Assembly: GCF_036010325.1 (NCBI RefSeq)
Contig: NZ_CP108549.1
Span: forward strand, 4,340,001-4,404,000
Length of the DNA stretch: 64,000 nt
Direction: 5' to 3'
Origin: Streptomyces sp. NBC_01210
GTDB taxonomy: Bacteria; Actinomycetota; Actinomycetes; Streptomycetales; Streptomycetaceae
Position 1 is the stretch's first letter. The number at the start of each line of letters is the position of its first letter. A program made the translations under genes and the position numbers. Of this stretch, positions 24,181 through 32,446 are shown in pieces. The notes under the pieces are model-generated. The model had not been told where the DNA came from, did no database searches, and saw only the letters and a list, made by a program, of their open reading frames with translations.

Positions 24181-24435
24181 TCACCCTCCTGCGAACGGCG
24201 GGAGCACCTCGACCGTGCCGCCCTCGGCAAGCCGTACGGTCTCATGGCCGCGGGTCCCGACGGGGGCACCGTCGACGAGGAACGAACACCGTTGCAGTAC
24301 CCGCGTCAGCTCACCGGGGTGCCGTTCGCGCACCGCGGTCAGCGCCTCCGCGAGCGTTCCCGCGGCGTACGGCTCCTCCGCGATGCCGGCCGCCGCCTTG
24401 GCCGCGGCCCAGTAGCGGATGGTTCCCGCTGCCAT
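24181..24435 (-). CDS. MoaD/ThiS-family ubiquitin-like sulfur carrier
   Basis: 84 residues ending in Phe-Ala-Gly-Gly, the C-terminal Gly-Gly that is adenylated and thiocarboxylated in this family. 'TIRYWAAAKAAAGI' and 'LVDGAPV' match the beta-grasp core. Without a neighbouring MoaE, ThiG or MoeB homologue the pathway cannot be fixed (molybdopterin or another sulfur transfer). It is in an operon with the membrane protein and perhaps the hydrolase 33 bp upstream. Confidence 0.8.
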   Translation of the reverse strand: MAAGTIRYWAAAKAAAGIAEEPYAAGTLAEALTAVRERHPGELTRVLQRCSFLVDGAPVGTRGHETVRLAEGGTVEVLPPFAGG

Positions 24436-24468
24436 GTCGGCACTCCTTTCGTCGGCTTCCATGATGGG

Positions 24469-25284
24469 CTACTCGCCGGCCAGCCAGTCCGCGAGGCGGC
24501 CGAGCAGCACCTCGTCCGCGGCGTTCTCGGCGTGGCCCATGCCCGGCTCCAGCCACAGCTCGGCCTGCCCCTCGCCGGCTGCGGCGGCGAGCATGCGCGG
24601 ATGGTCCAGCGGGAAGTACGGGTCGCGGTCGCCGTGCACGATCAACAGCGGCGTCGGGGCGATCAGCGGCACGGACTCGACCGGGGAGAGCGGTACGGGA
24701 TTCCACTCCTCGGGGTGGATACGGGTGCCGAGGCCGAAGCGGCCGACGACACGGCCGAGCGGCCTGCTGACCACCCAGTGCAGCCGCCGCATCGGGGCCG
24801 TACCCCGGTAGTACCAGCGCGCGGGGGCGCTGACGGCGGCGACCGCGTCGGTATGCGCTTCTTTGCGCCCCCCGTGCATCGCGGCGTGCCGGAGCACCAC
24901 CGAGCCGCCCATCGAGAAACCGACGGTCACCACACGCGTATGACCGAAGGAACGTGCCCACTCGACCGCCGCCGCGAGATCCAGCACCTCACGGTCGCCG
25001 ACCGTGGAGCGGCCGCCCGAGCCGCCGTGCCCGCGGAAAGAGAAAGTGACCACGGCAGCACGCTGCGCGAACACCTGTGCAGCGCGCCGCACGGCGGGCC
25101 GGTCCACGGACCCCGTGAAGCCGTGTGCGACGACAATCGCGGTGGCGGCGGAACCGGCCGTACACGGCTCGTACACCGCCTCGATACATACCCCGTCGTC
25201 CGTGCGGAGCATCGTCCTGAGGGGTGCCGGCGTGAGCGAGGAAACAATTGATCTGCGGAAGGGACCCTCTACCACGGAGCTCAT
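24469..25284 (-). CDS. Alpha/beta hydrolase
   Basis: 271 residues. The nucleophile elbow is GFSMGG (Ser in 'VVTVGFSMGGSVVLRHAA'), the oxyanion region is 'VVAHGFTGS', the acid is in 'LLIVHGDRDPYFP', and the catalytic His is in 'GMGHAENA'. This matches intracellular serine esterase/lipase-like hydrolases. Substrate unknown. The ATG at 25284 is in the divergent region shared with glnR and lies opposite a TATTCT box on the other strand. Confidence 0.8.
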   Translation of the reverse strand: MSSVVEGPFRRSIVSSLTPAPLRTMLRTDDGVCIEAVYEPCTAGSAATAIVVAHGFTGSVDRPAVRRAAQVFAQRAAVVTFSFRGHGGSGGRSTVGDREVLDLAAAVEWARSFGHTRVVTVGFSMGGSVVLRHAAMHGGRKEAHTDAVAAVSAPARWYYRGTAPMRRLHWVVSRPLGRVVGRFGLGTRIHPEEWNPVPLSPVESVPLIAPTPLLIVHGDRDPYFPLDHPRMLAAAAGEGQAELWLEPGMGHAENAADEVLLGRLADWLAGE

Positions 25285-25290
25285 GTGGGC

Positions 25291-25345
25291 TATTCTGCTG
25301 GGAAGAGGATCCGGGCAACGAAGCCCCCGGATCCTTTTGTGTTTT
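25291..25345 (+). terminator. TATTCT box plus strong hairpin and U-run upstream of glnR
   Basis: TATTCT (25291-25296) precedes AGGATCCGGG and CCCGGATCCT (25306-25315 and 25326-25335), a perfect 10-bp stem, followed by TTTGTGTTTT. If the box is a promoter, it would yield a ~40-nt terminated RNA, or a leader attenuated before glnR. As a plain terminator it faces glnR from the left, although no plus-strand gene lies upstream to need one. Confidence 0.55.
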
Positions 25346-25503
25346 CTGCCCGTTGTTACAGGCAGGTGAACGGCGGGCCCCAGGGCGCGGGGGCCGCCAC
25401 GTGAAGCAGTGCCGCAACGTCCTCGCAGGGACCGAGGAGGAACCGACGTTATGGGCCAGCGAACCGTGCACGACCGTAGGACGATCCGGGCAGGTGGGGC
25501 GCG

Positions 25504-26319
25504 ATGAGCTCACTTCTGCTTCTGACCAATGCCCTCCAGCCGTCGACGGAGGTGCTCCCCGCCCTCGGACTGCTGCTGCACAACGTGCGGGTCGCCCCCG
25601 CCGAAGGCCCGGCTCTCGTCGACACCCCGGGTGCCGACATCATCCTGATCGACGGCCGCCGCGACCTGCCACAGGTGCGGTCGCTGTGCCAGCTGCTGCG
25701 GTCCACCGGACCCGGCTGCCCGCTGATCCTCGTCGTGACGGAGGGCGGTCTCGCGGCCGTCACCGCGGACTGGGGCATCGACGACGTACTGCTGGACACG
25801 GCTGGTCCGGCCGAGGTCGAGGCCCGGCTGCGGCTCGCGATGGGCCGCCAGCAGATCACCTCGGACGACAGCCCGATGGAGATCCGCAACGGTGATCTGT
25901 CGGTCGACGAGGCGACGTACAGCGCGAAGCTGAAGGGGCGGGTCCTGGACCTGACCTTCAAGGAGTTCGAGCTGCTCAAGTACCTCGCGCAGCACCCTGG
26001 GCGGGTCTTCACCCGGGCCCAGCTGCTCCAGGAGGTCTGGGGCTACGACTACTTCGGCGGTACGCGGACGGTCGACGTCCACGTACGGCGGCTGCGCGCG
26101 AAGCTCGGCCCGGAGCACGAGTCTCTGATCGGGACCGTACGCAACGTCGGCTACCGCTTTGTCACGCCGGAGAAGGTCGAACGCGCGGCCGAGGAAGCGA
26201 AGGCGAAGGCGGCGGCGCAGACCGCGGCGGAGGCCGCGGCACGGGCGGCGGACTCCGTCGCTCGTACGGAGGACACGGCCGAGCCGCAGGAAGCGGGCGT
26301 ACGCCCTGCCCAGAGGTAG
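25504..26319 (+). CDS. glnR: GlnR, global nitrogen response regulator
   Basis: 271 residues. It starts [20 protein letters not shown] as I remember for S. coelicolor GlnR. Residues ~1-115 form an OmpR-type receiver-like domain with an atypical phosphorylation pocket, and ~125-222 form the winged HTH ('[28 protein letters not shown]'). The C-terminal ~45 residues are Lys/Ala/Glu-rich. GlnR controls glutamine synthetase, ammonium and nitrate genes, and is the nitrogen counterpart of PhoP. The ATG at 25504 follows AGGTGGGG. Confidence 0.95.
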   Translation: MSSLLLLTNALQPSTEVLPALGLLLHNVRVAPAEGPALVDTPGADIILIDGRRDLPQVRSLCQLLRSTGPGCPLILVVTEGGLAAVTADWGIDDVLLDTAGPAEVEARLRLAMGRQQITSDDSPMEIRNGDLSVDEATYSAKLKGRVLDLTFKEFELLKYLAQHPGRVFTRAQLLQEVWGYDYFGGTRTVDVHVRRLRAKLGPEHESLIGTVRNVGYRFVTPEKVERAAEEAKAKAAAQTAAEAAARAADSVARTEDTAEPQEAGVRPAQR

Positions 26320-26330
26320 GTCACCCCGCG

Positions 26331-26336
26331 TAGACT
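26331..26336 (+). promoter_or_regulatory. -10 box of a leaderless lacI-type transcript
   Basis: TAGACT, then 7 bp, then GTG 26344 with no SD. The gap to the glnR stop is only 24 bp, so this promoter lies immediately after glnR. Confidence 0.5.
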
Positions 26337-26343
26337 GCCGCGC

Positions 26344-27366
26344 GTGGCCAAGGTGACGCGGGACGATGTGGCACGACTGGCGGGGACTTCGACCGCGGTC
26401 GTCAGCTACGTCATCAACAACGGACCCCGGCCGGTCGCCCCGGCCACGCGCGAGCGGGTACTCGCAGCGATCAAGGAGCTGGGGTACCGGCCCGATCGGG
26501 TTGCCCAGGCGATGGCCTCGCGGCGGACCGACCTGATAGGCATGATCGTGCCGGACGCGCGGCAGCCGTTCTTCGCGGAGATGGCGCACGCGGTCGAACA
26601 GGCCGCGGCGGACCGCGGAAAAATGGTGCTCGTCGGCAACTCCGACTACCGCGACGAGCGCGAGGTCCACTATCTGCGGGCCTTCCTCGGGATGCGGGTC
26701 TCCGGGCTGATCCTGGTCAGCCAGGGCCCGAGCGAACGGGCGGCCGCGGAGATCGAGGCGTGGGACGCGCGGGTGGTGCTGCTGCACGAGCGCCCGGAGG
26801 CCATCGACGACGTGGCCGTCGTCACGGACGACATCGGCGGCGCGCAGCTGGCGACACGGCATCTGCTGGAGCACGGGCACCCGTACGTCGCCTGCCTCGG
26901 CGGCGTCGAGTCGACCCCGGCGGTCGGCGACCCGGTGGCGGACCACGTCGAGGGCTGGCGCCGGGCCATGCTGGAGTCGGGCCGGTCGGTGGAGGGACGG
27001 CTGTTCCAGGCGCCGTACAACCGCTACGACGCGTATCAGGTGGCGTTGAAGCTACTGGCGGGCCCGGAGAGGCCGCCGGCGATCTTCTGCTCGACGGACG
27101 ACCAGGCGTTCGGTGTGCTGCGGGCGGCCCGGGAGCTGCGGATAGATGTGCCGGGCGAGCTGGCGGTGGCGGGCTTCGACGACGTCAAGGAGGCGGCGCT
27201 GACGGACCCGCCGCTGACGACGATCTCCTCGGACCGCCCGGCGATGGCGCGGGCGGCGGTGGATCTGGTGCTGGACGACGGGTTGCGGGTGGCGGGTTCT
27301 CGCCGGGAACGGGTGAAGCAGTTCCCGTCGGGCTTGGTGATCCGCCGATCCTGCGGCTGCGGGTAG
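26344..27366 (+). CDS. LacI-family transcriptional regulator
   Basis: 340 residues. The HTH '[27 protein letters not shown]' spans residues ~4-31, the hinge helix is near '[14 protein letters not shown]', and the periplasmic-binding-like effector domain fills the rest ('[15 protein letters not shown]', '[20 protein letters not shown]'). The C-terminus ends in a Cys-containing RRSCGCG. Ligand and targets are unknown. The GTG at 26344 appears leaderless. It is followed by a repeat-rich region with no gene. Confidence 0.88.
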   Translation: MAKVTRDDVARLAGTSTAVVSYVINNGPRPVAPATRERVLAAIKELGYRPDRVAQAMASRRTDLIGMIVPDARQPFFAEMAHAVEQAAADRGKMVLVGNSDYRDEREVHYLRAFLGMRVSGLILVSQGPSERAAAEIEAWDARVVLLHERPEAIDDVAVVTDDIGGAQLATRHLLEHGHPYVACLGGVESTPAVGDPVADHVEGWRRAMLESGRSVEGRLFQAPYNRYDAYQVALKLLAGPERPPAIFCSTDDQAFGVLRAARELRIDVPGELAVAGFDDVKEAALTDPPLTTISSDRPAMARAAVDLVLDDGLRVAGSRRERVKQFPSGLVIRRSCGCG

Positions 27367-27600
27367 CCTCCGGCGGGCGACGGGTTCATGTGGCCCGGGC
27401 CCGTGCCTCCGGCGGGGTGCGGGTTGCCTCCGGCGGGGTACGGGGTCTTGTTGCCCGGGCCCGGGGGTTCTTGTGGCCCGGGCCCAGGGTCGTCCGGTCT
27501 TGTCGGGTGCGGGCTCCGGTGCCCCTCCGGGCTCGACTCCTCGGGGTCGGCGGCGTACAGGGCCTTGGTGCGTGACCCCGGTCTTGCCGCCAATCCCCCC
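27367..27600. other. Gene-free GC-rich stretch with short direct repeats
   Basis: The region after lacI contains repeated GCCTCCGGCGGGGTGCGGG-like units and GTGGCCCGGGCCC-like units. No frame has a ribosome-binding site, and apparent long frames are shadows of skewed composition. I see no RNA gene. Confidence 0.6.
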
Positions 27601-27612
27601 ACGGTTCGCCGG

Positions 27613-28115
27613 TGGAAACCACCCACTGAAGAGCAACCACCAACGCCCCCGGCCCACCCTGACCACATGACCGGGCAACTGACGGGGACGACACTGCACG
27701 GCACCTCCCCACCCGTACGACACGAGTGCGGCCCGCCGCGGGGGTACAGCAGTCCGCCGGAGGAAACCACCCACCGGACAGCAACCACCAACGCCCCCGG
27801 CCCACGCTCACCACATGACCGAGCAACTGAGGAAACCACCCACCGGACAGCAACCACCAACGCCCCCGGCCCACCCCGACCACATGACCGAGCAACTGAC
27901 GGGGACGACACTGCACGGCACCTCCCCACCCGAACGACACGAGTGCGGCCCGCCGCGGGGGTACAGCAGTCCGCCGGAGGAAACCACCCACCGGACAGCA
28001 ACCACCAACGCCCCCGGCCCACGCTCACCACATGACCGAGCAACTGAGGAAACCACCCACCGAAGAGCAACCACCAACGCCCCCGGCCCACCTCAACCAC
28101 AAGACCGAGCAACTG
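27613..28115. repeat. Higher-order tandem array of 69-bp (A) and ~79-bp (B) units
   Basis: Five copies of a 69-bp unit A begin at 27613, 27762, 27831, 27979 and 28048. Each starts GGAAACCACCCAC and includes AACCACCAACGCCCCCGGCCCA and ACATGACCG. Two copies of unit B (about 27683-27761 and 27900-27978) give the order A-B-A-A-B-A-A with a 217-bp super-period. Unit A recurs in reverse at 44.8 kb. There are no conserved short repeats with unique spacers, so this is not CRISPR. Confidence 0.9.
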
Positions 28116-28120
28116 GTTCT

Positions 28121-28157
28121 GTCAGGCTTCTCAGGGCCTCCTCAGCCCGCTCTCATC
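28121..28157 (+). promoter_or_regulatory. CTCAG-type direct repeats upstream of the HtrA-like gene
   Basis: GTCAG (28121), CTCAG (28130), CTCAG (28141) and CTCAT (28152) recur, the last three at 11-bp intervals on one DNA face. OmpR-family regulators bind such direct repeats. The OmpR-type regulator encoded two genes downstream is the natural candidate. Confidence 0.4.
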
Positions 28158-28179
28158 TACGCGCCCGACAGTCATTGCC

Positions 28180-29271
28180 ATGACGGACTACTACCGCCGC
28201 AGCGGCGACGAGGGCCAGCAGCAGCCGTACACCACCGGCGGATCCCCCCCGCCTCCTACCCATGAGCCCACCCCGCCCGTCACCGTATGGCCCGGAGACG
28301 GCGGCGCCGGGTATCAGCCGCCGGGCGGCGTCGTGCAGGCCGGTCCCGGCGGGGGGCCCGCGCACCGGGCCAGGGCCAAGCGGCCCGTCGCGCTCATCGC
28401 CGCCGTTGCCATCGTCGCCGCGGCCATCGGCGGCGGCGCGTCCGTCCTGGTCCAGCGGCTCACCGACAACGGCACCGGCAGCAGCGGCACCGGCGTGACG
28501 GGCACCAATGTGTCGCAGAGCAGCACCGGCACCGTCGCCGGCGTCGCGCAGGCCGTGTCGCCGAGCATCGTCGAGATCAGCGCGACCTCCTCCGCCGGGC
28601 AGTCCACCGGTTCCGGCGTGATCATCACCGGCGACGGCGAGATCATCACCAACAACCACGTCGTCTCCGGGGCCGACTCCGTCAAGGTGCGGCTCAGCAG
28701 CGGCAAGACGTACACCGCCAAGGTCGTCGGCACCGACCCGGACAAGGATCTGGCTCTGATCAAGCTGGCGGGCGCTGGGGGTACCTCCCAGGCCGAAGGC
28801 TCTGGGGGAGGCCTGAAGGCGGCGGCACTCGGCGACTCCAGCAAGGTCAAGGTCGGCGACGAGGTCGTCGCCATCGGCTCGCCCGAGGGCCTGACCGGCA
28901 CCGTGACCAGCGGAATCGTCTCCGCGCTCAACCGTGATGTCACCGTCGCGAAGCAGCAGGACCAAGGTCAGCAGCAACAGCAGCCGGGCGGCGGCTGGCC
29001 CTTCGAGTTCGGCGGGCAGCAGTTCAACGGCGACACGGGCTCGTCGAAGACGACGTACAAGGCCCTCCAGACGGACGCCTCCCTCAACCCCGGCAACTCC
29101 GGCGGCGCCCTCATCAACATGAACGGCGAGATAATCGGTATCAACTCCGCGATGTACTCGCCCAGTTCGGGCTCCGGCTCCACCGCGGGCAGCGTCGGCC
29201 TCGGCTTCGCCATCCCCGTCGACACGGTCAAGGCCGACCTGGACGACCTGCGCTCCGGCGGCAGCAGCTGA
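28180..29271 (+). CDS. HtrA/DegP-like trypsin-family serine protease, membrane-anchored, no PDZ
   Basis: 363 residues. A cytoplasmic Pro/Gly/Gln-rich N-terminus (1-68) is followed by one TM helix (~70-92) and an extracytoplasmic S1C protease domain. The catalytic triad is visible: His160 (TNNHVV), Asp190 (KDLALIKL), Ser307 (NPGNSGGA). The chain ends right after the protease core with no PDZ domain. It precedes a two-component pair, an arrangement like the mycobacterial MprAB-PepD envelope-stress module, so the protease probably handles misfolded secreted proteins. Confidence 0.85.
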   Translation: MTDYYRRSGDEGQQQPYTTGGSPPPPTHEPTPPVTVWPGDGGAGYQPPGGVVQAGPGGGPAHRARAKRPVALIAAVAIVAAAIGGGASVLVQRLTDNGTGSSGTGVTGTNVSQSSTGTVAGVAQAVSPSIVEISATSSAGQSTGSGVIITGDGEIITNNHVVSGADSVKVRLSSGKTYTAKVVGTDPDKDLALIKLAGAGGTSQAEGSGGGLKAAALGDSSKVKVGDEVVAIGSPEGLTGTVTSGIVSALNRDVTVAKQQDQGQQQQQPGGGWPFEFGGQQFNGDTGSSKTTYKALQTDASLNPGNSGGALINMNGEIIGINSAMYSPSSGSGSTAGSVGLGFAIPVDTVKADLDDLRSGGSS

Positions 29272-29291
29272 GCGCATGCGAGGCTGATGCC

Positions 29292-30014
29292 ATGACGACC
29301 TCCCGTGAAGGCGACCGCATCCTCATCGTCGACGACGAACCCGCCGTCCGTGAGGCGCTCCAGCGGTCTCTCGCCTTCGAGGGGTACGGGACCGAGGTCG
29401 CCGTCGACGGTGTCGACGCCCTCGCGCGGGCGGAGGCGTACGCGCCCGATCTGATCGTGCTCGACATCCAGATGCCCCGGATGGACGGACTGACCGCGGC
29501 CCGTCGGCTGCGCGCCGCCGGATCGACGACGCCGATCCTGATGCTGACCGCGCGGGACACGGTCGGCGACCGGGTGACGGGGCTGGACGCGGGGGCCGAC
29601 GACTATCTGGTCAAGCCGTTCGAGCTGGACGAGCTGTTTGCCCGGGTGCGGGCGCTGCTGCGGCGCAGTTCGTACGCGACGGCCGGGAGCGCCGCCACCG
29701 ACGACGATGTGCTGGCCTTCGCCGATCTGCGGATGGACCTGGTGACCCGCGAGGTCATGCGCGGCACACGCCGGGTGGAGCTGACGCGTACGGAGTTCAC
29801 GCTCCTGGAGATGTTCCTCGCGCACCCGCGTCAGGTGCTCACCCGGGAACAGATCCTCAAGGCCGTGTGGGGCTTCGACTTCGAGCCCAGTTCGAATTCG
29901 CTGGATGTGTATGTGATGTATCTGCGTCGCAAGACGGAGGCGGCCGGCGAGCCGCGGCTGGTCCACACGGTGCGTGGCGTGGGCTACGCGCTGCGGTCGG
30001 GCGGCGCGGAGTGA
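29292..30014 (+). CDS. OmpR-family response regulator (MprA-like)
   Basis: 240 residues. The receiver has acidic Asp13-14 (LIVDDEP), the phospho-acceptor Asp58 ([13 protein letters not shown]), Thr and Lys (DDYLVKPFE). The C-terminal winged HTH includes '[26 protein letters not shown]' and '[14 protein letters not shown]'. Its TGA overlaps the kinase start as GTGA, so the pair is translationally coupled. Lies 20 bp after the protease gene, suggesting one operon. Confidence 0.9.
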   Translation: MTTSREGDRILIVDDEPAVREALQRSLAFEGYGTEVAVDGVDALARAEAYAPDLIVLDIQMPRMDGLTAARRLRAAGSTTPILMLTARDTVGDRVTGLDAGADDYLVKPFELDELFARVRALLRRSSYATAGSAATDDDVLAFADLRMDLVTREVMRGTRRVELTRTEFTLLEMFLAHPRQVLTREQILKAVWGFDFEPSSNSLDVYVMYLRRKTEAAGEPRLVHTVRGVGYALRSGGAE

Positions 30015-31414
30015 TCAGAAGGTTCCGTACGCTGCCGCTGCGGTCCCGGCTGGCGCTGCTGGTGGCGTTGGCGGTCGCGGTGGCGGTCGCGGCGGTGTCC
30101 GTCGCCTGCTGGCTGCTGACCAGCTCCCAGCTGCGCGCCGAACTCGACACCTCTCTGCGGAACACCGGCGCTCCGGAAGGCACGGTGCAGCAGGCCCTGA
30201 TCGCCTGTCGCACCCCGCGGAACGAGACCGTCGACGCTCACGCCTCGGGGTTCGCGTACATCCAGATCGTCGGGGCGCGCGGGGACCGCTGTGTCGCGCC
30301 GGACTCGCAGCCGGTGAAGGTCCAGGCTGCGGACGTCGCCGTCGCGGCGGGCACCAGGACCGACACACTGCACGAAGGCGTCACCGACAGGGGTGCCGCG
30401 GTACGCGTCCGCACCACCCTGGTTCCTCTCGGCCCGCAGTGGGGCACCGTCGCCGTGTCGGTCTCGCGTCCGCTGGCGGAGATCGAAGCGTCGCTGAACC
30501 GGCTCGCGCTGCTGCTCACCGTCCTCGCGGGGATCGGCGTGCTCGGCGCGGGCGCCGCCGGTCTCTGGGTCGCGCGGGCCGGCCTCAAGCCCGTCGACCA
30601 GCTCACCGAAACTGTCGAGCATGTCGCCCGTACCGAGGATCTGACCGTGCGTATCCCGGTCGAGGGCGAGGACGAGATCGCCCGGCTGTCCCGGTCCTTC
30701 AACTCCATGACCGCCGCGCTCGCCTCCTCGCGGGACCGGCAGGCGCAGCTGATCGCGGACGCCGGGCACGAGCTGCGTACGCCGCTGACCTCGCTGCGTA
30801 CGAATATCGAGCTGCTGGCGCGCAGCGAGGAGACGGGCCGGGCGCTCCCGCCCGCGGACCGTACGGCGCTGATGGCCTCGGTCACGGCGCAGATGACCGA
30901 ACTGGCCGTGCTCATCGGTGACTTGCAGGAGCTGTCCCGGCCTGACGCCGTCCACCCCGAGCCGCTGAAGGTCGTCGCGATGCACGAGATCGCCGAGGCC
31001 GCGCTGGAGCGGGCCCGGCTGCGCGGCCCCGAGCTGACCTTCACGGCGGAGCTGGCGCCCTGGTACGTACGGGCGGAGCCGGCCGCGCTGCAGCGGGCGG
31101 TGGTCAATGTCCTGGACAACGCGGTGAAGTTCTCGCCGCCGGGCGGGACGGTCGAGGTGGCTCTCAGCGGCGGTGAGCTGACGGTACGGGACCACGGTCC
31201 CGGTATCCCCGCCGATGAACTCCCGTATGTCTTCGAGCGGTTCTGGCGCTCGCCGTCCGCGCGTGCGCTGCCGGGATCGGGGCTCGGGCTGTCGATCGTG
31301 GCCCGTACGGTCCAGCAGTCGGGCGGCGAGGTCGCGCTCGTTCCGGCGGCGGGCGGCGGAACGCGCGCGGTGATCCGGTTGCCGGGGGCGGCGACCCCGC
31401 CGCCTGCCGCCTAG
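30011..31414 (+). CDS. Sensor histidine kinase (MprB-like)
   Basis: 467 residues. TM1 is ~15-40, followed by an extracytoplasmic sensor of ~125 residues with two Cys, TM2 at ~165-187, HAMP, and a HisKA domain with His253 ([14 protein letters not shown]). HATPase motifs are the N box [15 protein letters not shown]1 RDHGPGIP and G2 GSGLGLSIV. The GTG at 30011 overlaps the regulator stop. It probably senses envelope stress and controls the adjacent protease; that is inference from context. Confidence 0.9.
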   Translation: MIRRFRTLPLRSRLALLVALAVAVAVAAVSVACWLLTSSQLRAELDTSLRNTGAPEGTVQQALIACRTPRNETVDAHASGFAYIQIVGARGDRCVAPDSQPVKVQAADVAVAAGTRTDTLHEGVTDRGAAVRVRTTLVPLGPQWGTVAVSVSRPLAEIEASLNRLALLLTVLAGIGVLGAGAAGLWVARAGLKPVDQLTETVEHVARTEDLTVRIPVEGEDEIARLSRSFNSMTAALASSRDRQAQLIADAGHELRTPLTSLRTNIELLARSEETGRALPPADRTALMASVTAQMTELAVLIGDLQELSRPDAVHPEPLKVVAMHEIAEAALERARLRGPELTFTAELAPWYVRAEPAALQRAVVNVLDNAVKFSPPGGTVEVALSGGELTVRDHGPGIPADELPYVFERFWRSPSARALPGSGLGLSIVARTVQQSGGEVALVPAAGGGTRAVIRLPGAATPPPAA

Positions 31415-31418
31415 CCGG

Positions 31419-32285
31419 TCAGTTGTGCCGGATGAGTGAATCGACCAGGCCCGATCGGGTGTTGGGGAAGTCGAGCGGCACGATGCCGAGCCCCTTCCAC
31501 CCACTCGCCTCGGAGCCGTCGATGAAGGAGTGAACCCTCGGGTTGAGGTTGTCGGAGTTCCAGCGCGGCGGCAGATACGCGGAGGTGCTGACAAAGTTGA
31601 TGTACAGCTTGCCGGGCTGCTGGGCCGCCTTGCGGAAGTGCGCCTCGGTCTTGGGGTACTTGGCGTTCGGCGCGGCGTTCCAGTCGTCCTGGATGTCGAA
31701 GAGGTTCCCGTCGCCGTAGCGGACGCCGGGCAGTCCGCCGTTGTCGCCGAGCAGCACGACCTTGCCGCGTGCCTGGCCCAGCGTCGGCAGCCCGTCGCCG
31801 ATGCGGAACAGCGAGCGCCAGCCCTTGCCGTCCAGATACAGGTCGAAGACCCGACGGAAGGCGGCGTCGCTCTCCTGCGAGTACTCCTGCTTGACGCGCA
31901 TCAGGACCGTCTCGGAGGGGTGGGCGGCGAGGAAGTCCCGGCAGGCGATGAGCACATCGCCGAACATCAGATTCTGGTAGAACGCCCCGTGGTGGATGGC
32001 GAAGGAGTCGCCGGTGACCCGGCACCGTACGTCCAGGAAGCGGATACCGCTGTTCAACTGGTCGGCGACGGTGGTGTTCTGGCACTCCGTCCAGAGGCCG
32101 CCGAAGCGTGCGCCAGAGTCATGGGTGCCGGGGATCGTCAGCCGCGCCAGGGCGGTCGAGTCGCCGGCGCCCGCCATCCAGTCCTGCGCGGACAGAGTGC
32201 GCCGCGGCGCGGCGAACGCCGGTGCGCCGATGAGGGCGGTCGCGGAGACGGCTGCCGCACCCGCGAGAAAGCTCCGTCGGTCCAT
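31419..32285 (-). CDS. Secreted phosphatidylinositol-specific phospholipase C
   Basis: 288 residues. A Tat-like signal (MDRRSFLAGAAAVSA, with cleavage after AFA) is followed by the PI-PLC X domain. 'IPGTHDSGA' and 'FAIHHGAFYQ' provide the two catalytic His, and 'FLDVRCR' and 'LMRVKQE' are further family motifs. The enzyme would cleave inositol phospholipids outside the cell. It is convergent with the sensor kinase (4-bp gap). Its place beside a 5'-nucleotidase suggests a role in scavenging phosphate. Confidence 0.85.
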   Translation of the reverse strand: MDRRSFLAGAAAVSATALIGAPAFAAPRRTLSAQDWMAGAGDSTALARLTIPGTHDSGARFGGLWTECQNTTVADQLNSGIRFLDVRCRVTGDSFAIHHGAFYQNLMFGDVLIACRDFLAAHPSETVLMRVKQEYSQESDAAFRRVFDLYLDGKGWRSLFRIGDGLPTLGQARGKVVLLGDNGGLPGVRYGDGNLFDIQDDWNAAPNAKYPKTEAHFRKAAQQPGKLYINFVSTSAYLPPRWNSDNLNPRVHSFIDGSEASGWKGLGIVPLDFPNTRSGLVDSLIRHN

Positions 32286-32391
32286 GGTCCGGCATTATGG
32301 CGGGGTCACGTCAAGAATGAACAGGGTCGCGCACCCGTCGGTCGGGAGTGGCCGAATCCCGCCTCAGAGGTCCGCCACGCTCCCACAACGC

Positions 32392-32428
32392 CGGTGGGGC
32401 GGCAGGCACTTGGCCCACCGCCCCACCG
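32392..32428 (-). terminator. Terminator of the 5'-nucleotidase gene
   Basis: CGGTGGGGCGG and CCGCCCCACCG form a perfect 11-bp stem with a 15-nt loop, 19 bp downstream of the 5'-nucleotidase stop on the minus strand. There is no clear U-run, as is usual for streptomycete hairpin terminators. Confidence 0.6.
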
Positions 32429-32446
32429 TCAACGTGCCGGTACCTG

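Noticed and set aside
27613..28115. CRISPR-like array
   Set aside because: Repeats are directly adjacent 69-79-bp units with no short conserved repeat and unique spacers, and no cas genes are present.
27367..28120. Several 90-370-codon frames across the repeat region
   Set aside because: Translations are repetitive Pro/Gly/Trp sequence in every frame, lack start signals and match no family.
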